In this document: positions 1-9,909 of the stretch, in pieces
How positions within the stretch are numbered: the stretch's first letter is position 1
Layout of the letters: every line of letters begins with the position of its first letter
NCBI RefSeq assembly: GCF_022829635.1
Contig: NZ_JAKSYO010000115.1
Span: 62,001 to 126,000 of the forward strand
Length of the DNA: 64,000 nucleotides
Source of the DNA: Methylobacterium sp. E-066
GTDB taxonomy: Bacteria; Pseudomonadota; Alphaproteobacteria; Rhizobiales; Beijerinckiaceae
Direction of reading: 5' to 3'
The notes under the pieces: model-generated
Database searches by the model: none
Seen by the model: only the letters and a program-made list of their open reading frames with translations
Told to the model about the DNA's origin: nothing
Position numbers and translations under genes: made by a program

Positions 1-34
1 GGATCTCCCACCCGCGCCTGCTTCGGATCACCAT
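1..34 (-). CDS. msrP: Probable MsrP (YedY) catalytic subunit, first 11 codons only
   Basis: An ATG on the minus strand at 34 opens a frame (MVIRSRRGWEI) that runs off the left edge. A GAGGAG-type ribosome binding site lies just upstream. The peptide resembles the N-terminus of the periplasmic molybdopterin methionine-sulfoxide reductase MsrP/YedY of alphaproteobacteria, whose precursor starts with a basic stretch followed by RGWEIPE. Only eleven residues are visible, so the assignment rests on recall of that signature and the start context. Confidence 0.45.
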   Translation of the reverse strand, partial: MVIRSRRGWEI

Positions 35-180
35 CGCCGTCTCCTCGCCTGTTCTGCGCGAACAACCCACAGATCGGCCGGGGCCGACAGGGGCGCAAGC
101 GCCGCAGGCTCACCATTCGGCGATCGGGGACGGGCGGTTACCTGTCGTGGCGATGACGATCCGCCGCGGGCGAGACAGGC

Positions 181-1935
181 TCAGCCCGGGGGCGTCTCGT
201 CGCGCAGGACCCGGCGCAGCACCTTGCCGACATTGGTCTTGGGCAGCGCGTCGTGCAGCACCACCCGGCGGGGCACCTTGTAGCCGGTGAGCTGGGTGCG
301 GGCATGGGCCCGCAGGGCGTCGGTCGAAACGGCCGGATCCTTCATGACCACGTGGGCCACGACCATCTCGCCGGTCTCCTCGCTCGGCGCACCGACCACG
401 GCGCATTCGAGCACCCCCGGATGGGCGGCCAGCACCTCCTCGACCTCGTTCGGGTAGACGTTGAACCCGGAGACGAGGATCATGTCCTTCATCCGGTCGA
501 CGATCTTGATCTGGCCGTCCGGCTCCATCACGGCGATGTCACCGGTGCGGAAGAAGCCGTCCGACGTCATCGCCCGTGCGGTCTCCTCCGGCTTGTTCCA
601 GTAGCCGCGCATCACCTGGGGGCCGCGCACGCAGATCTCACCCGGCTGGCCCCGCGGCACCGGCTTGCCGGCGGCATCGCGGATCGAGACCTCGGTGGAC
701 GGGAACGGGAAGCCGATCGTCCCGGAGAATTCCTTCATGCCGGGCGGGTTGGCGCTCACCACCGGCGACGTCTCCGACAGGCCGTAGCCCTCCAGGATGG
801 TGTTGCCGGTGAGCGCCTTCCAGCGCTCGGCCACCGGCCGCTGCACCGCAGTCCCGCCGCCGACCACGAAATCGAGATGGGAGAAATCGACCGTGTGGAT
901 CTTCGGGTGGTTGATCAGCACGTTGAACAGCGTGTTCACGCCCATCAGATGCGTGAAGCGGTGGCGGCTCAGGGTCTTCACCATGCCGTCGCAGTCGCGC
1001 GGATTGGGGATCAGCAGGCAGGACCCGCCGTTGCGCATGAACTGGAAGAAGCAGGCCGTCAGCGCGAAGATGTGGTAGAGCGGCAGGGCCGTGACGGCGC
1101 AGCGGAGGATGCTCGGATCCTTCGAATTGAAGAACAGCTGCGACTGCTCGACATTGGCCATGACGTTGCGGTGGGTGAGCATCGCCGCCTTGGCGACCCC
1201 CGTGGTCCCGCCGGTATATTGCAGGAAGGCCAGATCCTCCGGATCGACCGGCACGGAGGCGTGCGGCATGCCGCTGCCCCGGCGCAGGGCCGTCGTGAAC
1301 GGCAGCGCCAGCCCCTCCGGCAGTCGAAACGGCGGCACGGCCTTGCGCACGTGGCGGCTGGCGAGGTTGATCACGTGACCTTTGAGCCCGAGCCCGTCAC
1401 CCGGGCCGACGAGAAGGACGCGCTCCAGCGTGACATCCGCGAGAGCGCCCGCGACGGTCGCGCCGAAATTCTCCAGCACGATCAGGAACCGGGCGCCGGA
1501 ATCGTTGATCTGCTGTGCGAATTCCCGGGGCGTGTAGAGCGGGTTGACGTTGACCACCGTCCCGCCGGCCGAGAGCACGCCGAACAAAGCCACCGCGTAG
1601 GCCGGCACGTTCGGCAGCATGATCGCGACGCGGTCGCCCTTGGCGAGGCCCTGCGCGCGCAGCCAGGCGGCGAGTGCCCGGGCCTGCTTGCCCAGGCTCG
1701 CATAGGTTAGGGTCGAGCCGAAGCACAGGATCGCCGGGCGATCGGCGAAGGCGGTGACGCTGGTCTCGAACAGATCGACCAGGGTGCCGAGCGACTCGAC
1801 ATCGATCTCGGCCGGGACGCCTGGCGGGTAAGAAGCGAGCCACGGCCGCGGCGACAGGTTCGTGAAGGCGGGATCCGGCTCGGACCCATGCCGGCGCGCC
1901 GCCGTGCCCTGTTCGATCACGCTGGCCTCGCGCAT
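181..1935 (-). CDS. fadD: Long-chain fatty-acid--CoA ligase (AMP-binding enzyme)
   Basis: Activates a carboxylic acid to its acyl-CoA via an acyl-AMP intermediate, in the cytoplasm or at the inner membrane. The 584-residue protein has the full ANL architecture: the phosphate-binding loop YTGGTTGVAKAAML at about residue 237, the GYGLSETSP adenine motif, the FFRTGDIA motif, the hinge DRMKDMILVSGFNVYP, and the C-terminal catalytic lysine in PKTNVGKVLRR. ATG 1935 is preferred because GGGAGA lies about 9 nt upstream; a GTG seven codons earlier (1956) is possible. The gene stands alone between the probable msrP and a membrane-protein gene. Substrate length cannot be read from sequence; the loop motif and overall length fit medium/long-chain FadD. 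Confidence 0.88.
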   Translation of the reverse strand: MREASVIEQGTAARRHGSEPDPAFTNLSPRPWLASYPPGVPAEIDVESLGTLVDLFETSVTAFADRPAILCFGSTLTYASLGKQARALAAWLRAQGLAKGDRVAIMLPNVPAYAVALFGVLSAGGTVVNVNPLYTPREFAQQINDSGARFLIVLENFGATVAGALADVTLERVLLVGPGDGLGLKGHVINLASRHVRKAVPPFRLPEGLALPFTTALRRGSGMPHASVPVDPEDLAFLQYTGGTTGVAKAAMLTHRNVMANVEQSQLFFNSKDPSILRCAVTALPLYHIFALTACFFQFMRNGGSCLLIPNPRDCDGMVKTLSRHRFTHLMGVNTLFNVLINHPKIHTVDFSHLDFVVGGGTAVQRPVAERWKALTGNTILEGYGLSETSPVVSANPPGMKEFSGTIGFPFPSTEVSIRDAAGKPVPRGQPGEICVRGPQVMRGYWNKPEETARAMTSDGFFRTGDIAVMEPDGQIKIVDRMKDMILVSGFNVYPNEVEEVLAAHPGVLECAVVGAPSEETGEMVVAHVVMKDPAVSTDALRAHARTQLTGYKVPRRVVLHDALPKTNVGKVLRRVLRDETPPG

Positions 1936-2037
1936 CGCGTCGTCTCCCGCGGGCACGGCTCTCGACGGCCGCGTCCCGTCCCTACGCAGAACCGCCCGAC
2001 TGTGGGCGAACGGGCGGCCACTAGCAAGGCGGCGGCC

Positions 2038-2721
2038 TCAGGCGCTTCGGCGAAGCCGGCTCAATGTCGTGAGCAGGGCGTGCGGCAATGCGGCGACGAC
2101 GAGCAGCAGCGCGGCGAGGCCCGCCTCGGCAGGGCGGAAGGCCCGGCGCGGCCAGGCCCCGATCCCGAGATCGCCGGAGAGACCGATCACGCAGGCGCCG
2201 AACCAGAGGGCCAGGAAGGCCAGCAGGCCGGCCCCGATTCGCCGGAGACTCGGGCGGAGGGGCCGGTTGGCCGCGATCGCGAACAGGCCGAGGATCCCGC
2301 CGAACAGCGCCGCCGCGACCCCGGCGCCGAGCCCGTAGGCCAGCCACAGGGGTTGATGGGTCAGGAACGCCATCCCGCCGGTGGCGAAGCCGCCGCGCAG
2401 GATCAGCCCCCCGAAGGTCGGGTAGAGCCCGACCACGACGAGGGCCGCGGCGCCGGCAGTTGCGAACAGGAGTCTTCGGAGTGCGGACGCCGGCCCCGGG
2501 CCGGCCGCCACCGTCGCGAGATGCGCGAGCCCGTAGACCAGCGCGAGGGCGAAGAGCGGATAGCGAGTGATGAAGTAGCCGTAGATCCAGGGCTCGAACG
2601 CCTCCGGCACGCCCGAGCGCTGGCTGAGGCCGGTGACTGCCACCAGCGCCAGCGCGGCGAGCATGGCCAGGATCGGGATCGCCGCTGCGAGGAGGTTTCT
2701 TTTTGTGGTTCTCACAGACAC
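2038..2721 (-). CDS. Polytopic membrane protein of unknown function
   Basis: About 227 residues with a short basic N-terminus followed by roughly six or seven hydrophobic helices (a first segment rich in Ala/Leu, then segments around YGYFITRYPLFALALVYGLA and LLFATAGAAALVVVGLYP). There is no recognisable catalytic motif and I do not recognise the family. The start is uncertain: the frame stays open to an ATG at 2784, but that ATG falls inside an intergenic palindrome, so the GTG codons at 2721 or 2715, just ahead of the first basic/hydrophobic segment, are more believable. The gene follows the acyl-CoA ligase gene's upstream side at about 100 bp and shares its strand. Confidence 0.6.
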   Translation of the reverse strand: MSVRTTKRNLLAAAIPILAMLAALALVAVTGLSQRSGVPEAFEPWIYGYFITRYPLFALALVYGLAHLATVAAGPGPASALRRLLFATAGAAALVVVGLYPTFGGLILRGGFATGGMAFLTHQPLWLAYGLGAGVAAALFGGILGLFAIAANRPLRPSLRRIGAGLLAFLALWFGACVIGLSGDLGIGAWPRRAFRPAEAGLAALLLVVAALPHALLTTLSRLRRSA

Positions 2722-2775
2722 ATGCGTCCGGTCATGCGCGACGGCTCCGCTCCACGACGCTTGATCGGCGCTCCT

Positions 2776-2913
2776 CCAACCCACCCCCCCTCATCCTGAG
2801 GCGTGAGCGAAGCGAGCCTCGAAGGAGCCCTCCAGCCAGCCACGCGATCCCTGGAAGTCTCCTTCGAGGGCGCCGCTGCGCGTCGCCACCTCAGGATGAG
2901 GGGGGTGGGTTGG
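2776..2913. repeat. Intergenic palindrome, family A (copy 1)
   Basis: Terminal inverted repeats of about 25 bp (left arm 2776-2801, right arm 2889-2913; core CTCATCCTGAGG) enclose a roughly 85-bp internal part that is itself partly self-complementary (GCCTCGAAGGAGCCCTCCAG against CTCCTTCGAGGG). A close relative lies at 15457-15607. There is no coding potential; it behaves like a dispersed REP/ERIC-type element between the membrane-protein gene and pepA. Confidence 0.85.
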
Positions 2914-2987
2914 ATAGGCGTGAGTCACGACTGAGCTAGCCTCGGTCGAGTCCCGCGGGCGCGGTAGCGTCGCGCCCGCGATCCGCC

Positions 2988-4499
2988 TCACCGCGCCTCG
3001 TAATGGTCCCGCACCAGCCGGTCGAGCAGGCGCACGCCCCAGCCGGCGCCCCAGCTGCGGTTGATCTCGCTGGCGTTCGACGACATCGCCACGCCCGCTA
3101 TGTCGAGATGCGCCCACGGCACCTCCTCGACGTAGCGCTTGATGAACGAGGCCGCGGTGGCAGCGCCGCCGTGGCGGCCGCCGGTGTTCTTCATGTCGGC
3201 GAACTTGGAGTCGATCGCCTTGTCGTAGGCCGGGATCAGCGGCATCCGCCAGACCTTCTCGCCGGTGGCCTCGCCGGCGGCGTTGATGTTGGCGGCGAGC
3301 GCGTCATCGTTGGAGAACATCCCGGCGATGTCCTGGCCGAGCGCCACGATGATCGCCCCGGTCAGGGTCGCGAGGTCGACCATGGCCTTCGGCTTGGCGC
3401 TGCGGACGATGTGCGTGATCACGTCGGCCAGCACGAGGCGGCCTTCCGCGTCGGTGTTGATCACCTCGATGGTCTGGCCGGACATAGAGGTGATGATGTC
3501 GGAGGGGCGGTAGGAGCCGCCATCCGGCATGTTCTCGACGATGCCGATGGCGCCGACGACGTTGCAGCGGGCCTTGCGGGACGCGAGCGCGTGGAGCGCG
3601 CCAACCACCGCGGCCGCGCCGCCCATGTCGCCCTTCATGTCCTCCATGCCGCCGCCCGGCTTGATCGAGACGCCGCCGGAATCGAACACCACGCCCTTGC
3701 CGATGAAGGCGATGGGCGCCTCGCCGGCCGGGCCGCCGTTCCAGCGCATGATCACCACCCGCGGCTCGCGGACCGAGCCCTGCGCCACGGCGAGGAGCGC
3801 GCCCATGCCGAGTTCACGCATCTTGGCCGGCTCCAGCACCTCGATCTCGACGCCGAGCTTCGACAGCTCCGAGGCGCGCCGGGCGAACTCTTCCGGGAAG
3901 AGCACGTTCGGCGGCTCGTTCACGAGGTCGCGGGCCAGGATCACGCCCTCGGACAGGGTCCGGGCAGCCTCGCCCTCGCGCGACGCCGTGCCGTGCTCGG
4001 CGAGCAGCAGGGTGAGCGCGGTGCCGCCCTTTTCCTCGGCGTCGGGCTTCTTCTTGGTCTTGTAGCGGTCGAACGTGTAGGTGCGCAGGCGCGCCCCGAG
4101 GGCGAACTCGCCGGCCTGCTCGGCGCTCACCGTCGTGCCCGGCCAATCGAGCACCACCCGGGCCGAGCGGCTCGAGACCTTGCTGGCGGTGAAGCCGCCG
4201 AGCACCGGCCAGTCGATCTTAGCCCGGTCCTTCTCGGAGCCCAGCCCGACCACCACCAGCCGGTCGGCATGGACCCCCGCCGGCGCCGGCAGGCTCAGGG
4301 CACTGAGCGAGCGGCCCTTGAATTTTTCCGAGGCCGCAGCCTTCGCCACGAGGTCCGCGCCCGCGCTGCCGAGCGCCGTGCGCGCCGCCGATCCGAGGGC
4401 GAGGTCGTCGCCGACGAACACCACGAGATCGCCCGATCCCCCCGGGCCCTGGCCGCCCTGCTCCAGGGGGCCGAAACCGATCTCGATACCGTCCGCCAT
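2988..4499 (-). CDS. pepA: Leucyl aminopeptidase, M17 family
   Basis: Cytosolic dinuclear-metal (Zn/Mn) aminopeptidase that removes N-terminal residues from peptides. The 503-residue protein carries the M17 signature [12 protein letters not shown] at about residue 345, and the upstream metal and catalytic-lysine region [19 protein letters not shown] followed by [10 protein letters not shown]. The start at ATG 4499 is supported by an AGGA element and by MADGIEIGF as a plausible N-terminus. The frame extends much further upstream, but that part is antisense to lptF and not family-like. It diverges from lptF across 183 bp. PepA also binds DNA in enterobacteria; nothing here shows whether that applies. 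Confidence 0.95.
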   Translation of the reverse strand: MADGIEIGFGPLEQGGQGPGGSGDLVVFVGDDLALGSAARTALGSAGADLVAKAAASEKFKGRSLSALSLPAPAGVHADRLVVVGLGSEKDRAKIDWPVLGGFTASKVSSRSARVVLDWPGTTVSAEQAGEFALGARLRTYTFDRYKTKKKPDAEEKGGTALTLLLAEHGTASREGEAARTLSEGVILARDLVNEPPNVLFPEEFARRASELSKLGVEIEVLEPAKMRELGMGALLAVAQGSVREPRVVIMRWNGGPAGEAPIAFIGKGVVFDSGGVSIKPGGGMEDMKGDMGGAAAVVGALHALASRKARCNVVGAIGIVENMPDGGSYRPSDIITSMSGQTIEVINTDAEGRLVLADVITHIVRSAKPKAMVDLATLTGAIIVALGQDIAGMFSNDDALAANINAAGEATGEKVWRMPLIPAYDKAIDSKFADMKNTGGRHGGAATAASFIKRYVEEVPWAHLDIAGVAMSSNASEINRSWGAGWGVRLLDRLVRDHYEAR

Positions 4500-4682
4500 A
4501 CCCGTCGTCCTGCCCAATGTTCCGCAGCCGTTCCCACGCTCGGGCCGTGCCGCAGGGCGTGGTCCGCTCTGTGTAGCCGGTGAGGCGGCAAACGCAACGC
4601 GGCGCGACAGCCCTGGAATCGCCCCTTTTGTCGGGTCCCTGCCGAGCCCGGGGGCGAGGGAACGGGCGGGACTGCCGGGCCA

Positions 4683-5843
4683 ATGAGGCAGATCGAGCGC
4701 TACATCTTTCGGATCGCCCTGGGCGCCAGCCTCGCCTGCCTGATCGGCCTCACCGGCACGATCTGGCTGACGCAGGCCCTGCGCGAGCTCGATCTGGTGA
4801 CTGCCAAGGGGCAGACGCTCCTGGTCTTCTTGTTCGTCACCGGGCTGTCGCTGCCGACGCTGATCGTGGTGATCGCGCCCGTGGCCCTGTTCATCGGCGC
4901 CGTCTACGCGCTGAACAAGCTCAACGGCGACTCTGAGTTGATCGTGATGTCGGCGGCCGGCATGCCCCCGCGCGCGCTGCTGCGGCCTTTCCTGACCCTG
5001 GCGCTGTTCGTGAGCTTTCTGGTCGGCTTCCTGGTGCTGGTGGTGATGCCGGCGAGCTTCCAGGAATTGCGCGACGTGATCACTCGGGTCCGGGGCGACT
5101 TCATCGCGAACGTCGTCAAGGAGGGCCAGTTCACCCAGCTCGACAACGGCATCACCTTCCATTTCCGCGAGCGCGGGCCGGGCGGCGTGCTCAAAGGCCT
5201 GTTCATCCAGGACCGGCGGGAGGCCGGCAAGACCAAGGTCTACCTGGCCGATCGCGGCACCGCCGCCGATATCGACGGGCAGAGCTTCCTGATCCTGGAG
5301 AACGGCAGCGTCCACCAGCAGCAGAAGGACTCTCGGGATTCCTCGATCCTGACCTTCGAGCGCTACACGATCGACCTCGCGGCCTTCGCGCCGCCGGATT
5401 CCGACACGGTCTACAAGCCGCGCGAGCGCTCGACCGCCCAGCTCCTGTTCCCCGACCAGACCGAGGGCTACTACAAGCTCCAGAAGGGGCGGTTCCGGGC
5501 GGAACTCCACGACCGGCTCTCGGCCTGCCTCTACCCCCTGGCCCTCGTCTTCATCGCCTTCGCGGCACTCGGCGACCCGCGCACCACCCGCCAGGGCCGC
5601 GGGCTGGCCATCGCCGGGGCGATCCTGGCCGTGGTCGGGTTGCGGATCGCGGGCTTCGCCGCGGTGAGCGCGGCCACGCGCAGCGCCGGGGCGGTGACGG
5701 CGATCTACGGGGCGCCGATCCTGGCGATCGCTCTGTCGTGCCTGCTGATCTTCTTCGGGCCGCGGGTGCGTGCCTACAACGTGGCGCTGGCGGGCGCCCT
5801 GCGCGCCCTGTTCCGCGCCCCGCGCCTCGTCCCGGCACGCTGA
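4683..5843 (+). CDS. lptF: LPS export ABC transporter permease LptF
   Basis: One of the two transmembrane permeases of the LptB2FG complex, which extracts lipopolysaccharide from the inner membrane and feeds it to the periplasmic bridge. The 386-residue protein has the YjgP/YjgQ architecture: an N-terminal helix pair (residues about 8-75), a third helix near 95-125, a periplasmic beta-jellyroll domain (about 130-275), then three C-terminal helices. ATG 4683 directly follows a GC-rich leader. lptG starts 8 bp after its stop and lptD follows, so this is an LPS-transport operon. Confidence 0.93.
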   Translation: MRQIERYIFRIALGASLACLIGLTGTIWLTQALRELDLVTAKGQTLLVFLFVTGLSLPTLIVVIAPVALFIGAVYALNKLNGDSELIVMSAAGMPPRALLRPFLTLALFVSFLVGFLVLVVMPASFQELRDVITRVRGDFIANVVKEGQFTQLDNGITFHFRERGPGGVLKGLFIQDRREAGKTKVYLADRGTAADIDGQSFLILENGSVHQQQKDSRDSSILTFERYTIDLAAFAPPDSDTVYKPRERSTAQLLFPDQTEGYYKLQKGRFRAELHDRLSACLYPLALVFIAFAALGDPRTTRQGRGLAIAGAILAVVGLRIAGFAAVSAATRSAGAVTAIYGAPILAIALSCLLIFFGPRVRAYNVALAGALRALFRAPRLVPAR

Positions 5844-5850
5844 GCCCCCG

Positions 5851-6939
5851 ATGCTGATCGGTCCGACCCTCGGGCGCTACTTCGCCGCCCGGTTCGCCCG
5901 CACGGTGCTCGGCGTCTTCGTCACCGTGTTCGCCCTGGTCTACACCCTCGACTTCGTCGAGCTGCTGCGCCGCGCCGGCGAGGCCGAGGGCGCTTCCACC
6001 GGGTTGATGGCGCAGCTCTCGCTCTACCGCACCCCCGCGGTGGCCGAGGGCGTGTTGCCCTTCGCGGTCCTGTTCGGCTCGATGGCCGCCCTGCTCCAGC
6101 TCTCGCGCAAGCTGGAACTGGTGGTCGCCCGGGCGGCCGGAATTTCTGCGTGGCAGTTCCTCCAGCCCGGTTTCTTCGTGGCCCTGGCGCTCGGGGCGGT
6201 GGCGGTCGGGATCTACAACCCGGTCTCGGCCCTGCTGAAGCAGCGCTCCACCGAGATCGAGGCGAAGATTTTCGCCAAATCGACCAAGGCCGGCTCCGGC
6301 AAGGACCTCTGGATCCGCCAGCGCGGCCTCGACGGCGAGGCGATCATCCGGGCCGAGACCGCCATCGAGGGCACAACCACGCTGGCCGGCGTCTCGGTTT
6401 TCACCTTCGATGCGGCCGGCAAGTTCGCCGAGCAGATCATGGCCGCTCGGGCGACGCTCCATGACGGCTACTGGGAGCTCTCGGACGTGCGCCTGCTCGC
6501 CCCGGACGCGCCGCCCGAGTCGTTCGACACCTACCTGATCGCCTCGAACCTCGACCCCGGGCAGGTCCGGCAGCGCTTCACCCCCCCGGAATCTGTGCCT
6601 TTCTGGCAACTTCCCACAACCATCGCACGGACCGAACGGGCCGGTCTCGACGCCACCCGATACCGTCTTCAGTACGATGTCCTGTGGGCGCGACCGGTCC
6701 TGTTCCTGGCGATGGTGATCGTCGCCGCAACCGTTTCCTTACGGTTCTTCCGCTTTGGTGGGGTCGGTAAACTCGTCCTCGGCGGTGTGGCGGCGGGCTT
6801 CGCCCTCTACGTGGTCCGACAGGTCATGGAGGGGCTCGGCGCGTCCGGACTCGTCGCCGCACCGGTGGCGGCCTGGTTCCCGGCCGTGGTAGGCAGTCTT
6901 CTCGGTACGCTTACGCTTCTGTACCAGGAAGACGGCTGA
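5851..6939 (+). CDS. lptG: LPS export ABC transporter permease LptG
   Basis: Second permease of LptB2FG, partner of the preceding LptF. It has 362 residues, with the start [15 protein letters not shown] at ATG 5851, only 8 bp after lptF. The layout matches the family: an N-terminal hydrophobic helix, a helix pair around residues 55-120, a periplasmic jellyroll (about 130-265), and three C-terminal helices ending [13 protein letters not shown]. An earlier in-frame start inside lptF is unlikely because the extra residues are out-of-frame translation of lptF. The genes are almost certainly co-transcribed. Confidence 0.92.
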   Translation: MLIGPTLGRYFAARFARTVLGVFVTVFALVYTLDFVELLRRAGEAEGASTGLMAQLSLYRTPAVAEGVLPFAVLFGSMAALLQLSRKLELVVARAAGISAWQFLQPGFFVALALGAVAVGIYNPVSALLKQRSTEIEAKIFAKSTKAGSGKDLWIRQRGLDGEAIIRAETAIEGTTTLAGVSVFTFDAAGKFAEQIMAARATLHDGYWELSDVRLLAPDAPPESFDTYLIASNLDPGQVRQRFTPPESVPFWQLPTTIARTERAGLDATRYRLQYDVLWARPVLFLAMVIVAATVSLRFFRFGGVGKLVLGGVAAGFALYVVRQVMEGLGASGLVAAPVAAWFPAVVGSLLGTLTLLYQEDG

Positions 6940-7005
6940 CGCCCGTGATCCATCGCGGGACGGGAGACGGGTGTGTGAGGTTGGTGGCGGATCACGTCAC
7001 AGGGG

Positions 7006-9597
7006 TTGGGTCGCGCGTTGCGTAAGGTCGCCCACATCCTGCGGAAGACGGCCCTCCTGGCTGCGCTGGCGCTCGCCGCGCCGCTGGCCGGGGGCGTCTC
7101 GGCGCATGCGCAGGGGCTCCCGGCTCCGAAGCTCGGCAAGCCGGGCGACAAGCTGCTCGTCGAGGCCGGCGAGCTGATCTACGACAACGATCACAACACG
7201 GTGACCGCCCGGGGCAACGCCGAGCTGCATTACGGCCCGCGGACCCTCCAGGCCGACAGCGTGCGCTACGACCGCGGCACCGGCCGGGTCTTCGCCCAGG
7301 GCAATGTCCGGCTCACCGAGGCCGATGGCGGCGTCGTGACCGGCGAGCGCATGGAGCTCACCGACGATTTCAAGACCGGTTTCGTCGACGCGTTCCGGGG
7401 GCAGCAGACCGTGCAGCGGCGCGCCGAAACGGTGCGCACGCGCTTCTCCGCGCCGCGGGCCGAGCGCCTGAGCGGCGAGCAGACCAGCTTCGAGGCCGGA
7501 AGCTACACCGCCTGCGAGCCGTGCAAGGACAATCCGGAGACGCCGCCGCTCTGGCAGATCCGCGCCAAGAAGATCATTCACGACAACGAGACCCACACGA
7601 TCTACTTCGACGATTCCACGCTGGAGATCGCCGGGATCCCGGTCGCGTACCTGCCGTATTTCGAGGCCGCCGACCCGACCGTGCGGCGCAAGACCGGCTT
7701 CCTGACGCCGCGCTTCATCTCGACCACGGCGCTCGGCCGGGGCGTGTCGCTGCCGTACTTCATCAATCTCGCGCCGAACTACGACCTGACCATCACCCCG
7801 ACCCTGCTGAGCCGCCAGGGCGTGCTCGGCCAGGCCGAGTTCCGCCAGCGGATCGACAACGGCTTCTACAACATCCGCGTCTCGGGCATCTCGCAGACGA
7901 CGCCGTCGGCGTTCCTGCCCAGCCCGCTCGGCGCCGGCGAGCGCGATTTCCGCGGCTCGGTGGAGTCGCAGGGGCGGTTCTACATCAACGACCGGTGGCG
8001 GACCGGCTGGGACCTCGTCGGCGTCACCGACAAGTGGTTCCTCGACAATTACCGGATCCGCAACCAGAACATCACCACGGATTATTTCCGCGAGGCGACC
8101 TCGACCGCCTACCTGGTCGGCCAGGGCGACCGGTCATGGTTCGAGGCGCGGGGCTACTACTTCAAGGGCCTGTCGAGCTTCGACTGGCAGAAGCAGCAGC
8201 CGGTGGTCGCGCCGGTGATTGACTATGACAAGCGCGTCAACGGTCCGTCGGAGATCGGCGGCGAGGTTCGGTTCCAGGCCAACATCACCAGCCTGACCCG
8301 TGAGACCACCCAGTTTCAGGGGCTGCCCCGCACCTCGAGCTACCTGTTCTCGCCGAGCGTGAACGGCGTCAGCTTCCCGCTCTACCAGACCTGCACCTAC
8401 TTCCAGCGCGGTCTCTGCGCGATCGACGGGCTCGCCGGCACCAACACGCGCGCCTCAGCCGAGCTGTCCTGGCGCCGGAGCTTCATCGACGAGTGGGGCC
8501 AGAAGTTCACGCCGTTCGCCTATCTGCGCACCGACGCGTTCTTCACCAATCCGAGCTTCTCCGGCTACCAGAACGACCTCGCCCCCCAGGTCGCCAAGAT
8601 CGACGACGGCTTCGCCGGCCGGGTGATGCCGGCGATCGGGCTCGATTACCGCTACCCGTTCGTCGCCAATTTCGGCGCGCTGGGCGTCCACACCCTGGAG
8701 CCGATCGGCCAGATCATCGCGCGCCCGTCCGAGACCCGGATCGGCCGCCTGCCGAACGAGGATGCCCAGAGCCTGGTGTTCGACGACACCTCGCTGTTCG
8801 AGTGGGACAAGTTCTCGGGCTACGACCGGGTCGAGGGCGGCGTCCGCACCAATCTCGGTGGCCAATATTCCGTGGTCACGCCGTCGGGCTGGTACACCAA
8901 CATCATGTTCGGCGAGTCGATCCAGCTCGCCGGGGTGAACTCGTTCCGCCGGGGCGACATCGCCAATGTCGGGCTCGATTCAGGCCTGGAGACCCAGCGC
9001 TCCGACTTCGTCGGGCGGTTCCAGGTCTCGCCGAACCAGAACATCACCTTCATCACCCGGGCGCGGTTCAACCAGGCGGATTTCCACGTCTCCCGTCTTG
9101 AGACCGGCGCGACGGCGCGGTTCGCGCCGTTCCTGCCGCTCACGGTCTCGGCCTTCTACTCATACTATGAGGCGCAGCCGCTGCTCGGCTACAGCCACTA
9201 CCGTGAGGGCGTGACCGCCACCGCCACCTACAACATCACGCCGAACTGGTTCATCTCGGGCTCGCTGCTGGTGGACCTCACGCACTATCTCGACGTGCGC
9301 AACACCTACACGGACGCCTTGTCGTCGTACCTGTCCAACCCGATCGGCACGGTCCCGACCTACGAGAACCCGGGCCGGTTCTACCTCTCGGGCGCGAGCT
9401 TCGGCGGCGGCTACCAGGACGAGTGCACGACCATCTCGCTCAACTACATCAACTCGCCGATCGCCACCGCGACGGGCGTCCGCGAGCGCAACCAGACCGT
9501 GCTGCTCCGCCTCGAGCTGAAGACCCTGGGCGAGGCGGATCTCCGCCAGAACGTCGGCACCGCCACCACCGCGGACGGCATCGCCACGGTGCGGTAG
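7006..9597 (+). CDS. lptD: LPS-assembly outer membrane protein LptD
   Basis: Outer-membrane beta-barrel that inserts lipopolysaccharide into the outer leaflet together with LptE. The 863-residue protein has a signal peptide (hydrophobic core around residues 17-35, ending near SAHAQG), an OstA/LptA-like N-terminal domain (about 45-160, YDNDHNTVTARGNAELHYG), and a long barrel domain rich in alternating aromatic strands. A Cys pair in YTACEPCKD follows the N-terminal domain and further Cys residues lie in the barrel (QTCTYF, GLCAID), suggesting disulfides. The start is TTG 7006; another TTG four codons later is equally possible. It completes lptF-lptG-lptD. Confidence 0.93.
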   Translation: MGRALRKVAHILRKTALLAALALAAPLAGGVSAHAQGLPAPKLGKPGDKLLVEAGELIYDNDHNTVTARGNAELHYGPRTLQADSVRYDRGTGRVFAQGNVRLTEADGGVVTGERMELTDDFKTGFVDAFRGQQTVQRRAETVRTRFSAPRAERLSGEQTSFEAGSYTACEPCKDNPETPPLWQIRAKKIIHDNETHTIYFDDSTLEIAGIPVAYLPYFEAADPTVRRKTGFLTPRFISTTALGRGVSLPYFINLAPNYDLTITPTLLSRQGVLGQAEFRQRIDNGFYNIRVSGISQTTPSAFLPSPLGAGERDFRGSVESQGRFYINDRWRTGWDLVGVTDKWFLDNYRIRNQNITTDYFREATSTAYLVGQGDRSWFEARGYYFKGLSSFDWQKQQPVVAPVIDYDKRVNGPSEIGGEVRFQANITSLTRETTQFQGLPRTSSYLFSPSVNGVSFPLYQTCTYFQRGLCAIDGLAGTNTRASAELSWRRSFIDEWGQKFTPFAYLRTDAFFTNPSFSGYQNDLAPQVAKIDDGFAGRVMPAIGLDYRYPFVANFGALGVHTLEPIGQIIARPSETRIGRLPNEDAQSLVFDDTSLFEWDKFSGYDRVEGGVRTNLGGQYSVVTPSGWYTNIMFGESIQLAGVNSFRRGDIANVGLDSGLETQRSDFVGRFQVSPNQNITFITRARFNQADFHVSRLETGATARFAPFLPLTVSAFYSYYEAQPLLGYSHYREGVTATATYNITPNWFISGSLLVDLTHYLDVRNTYTDALSSYLSNPIGTVPTYENPGRFYLSGASFGGGYQDECTTISLNYINSPIATATGVRERNQTVLLRLELKTLGEADLRQNVGTATTADGIATVR

Positions 9598-9633
9598 TTT
9601 TTGGGGGATCCGGCCCCGACTTAACGCACGCCG

Positions 9634-9812
9634 TCCCTCCCCCCTCTGCGGGGGAGGGTGGCCCCTGCGTTAGCAGGGGTCGGGAGAGGGGAGCCCGGGT
9701 TCAGGAAAGCGAGCGACTGGCATGACGGGCGAAGCCCGATCCTGCACCGCCGCTCCCCTCTCCCGACCCGGCCTGACGGCCGGCCCACCCTCCCCCGCAG
9801 AGGGGGGAGGGA
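9634..9812. repeat. Intergenic palindrome, family C, between lptD and pdxA
   Basis: Perfect 28-bp terminal inverted repeats (9634-9661 and 9785-9812) enclose a second nested inverted repeat (GTCGGGAGAGGGGAG near 9679 against CTCCCCTCTCCCGA near 9753). The core CCCCGCAGAGGGGGGAGG recurs as a fragment inside the Lhr-type helicase gene near 33770. The element fills most of the 312-bp gap 9598-9909, which otherwise contains no gene. Confidence 0.85.
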
Positions 9813-9909
9813 GAAGTGCCTAGACCGCAAACCTCGCCGGCCAAGCGTGACGCGCCGTCACCCCCGCCAAAAAGATGCGCCCCGGCCCCGCCGGCGCTAT
9901 AGACCCAAA

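Noticed and set aside
253..1710. 485-codon open frame on the plus strand opposite the acyl-CoA ligase gene
   Set aside because: It is a shadow of the ligase gene, with His/Arg/Gly-rich composition, no ribosome binding site and no motif.
2988..5510. 840-codon reading of the pepA frame extending through lptF
   Set aside because: The extra N-terminal part is antisense to lptF; the pepA family start is at 4499 with an AGGA site.
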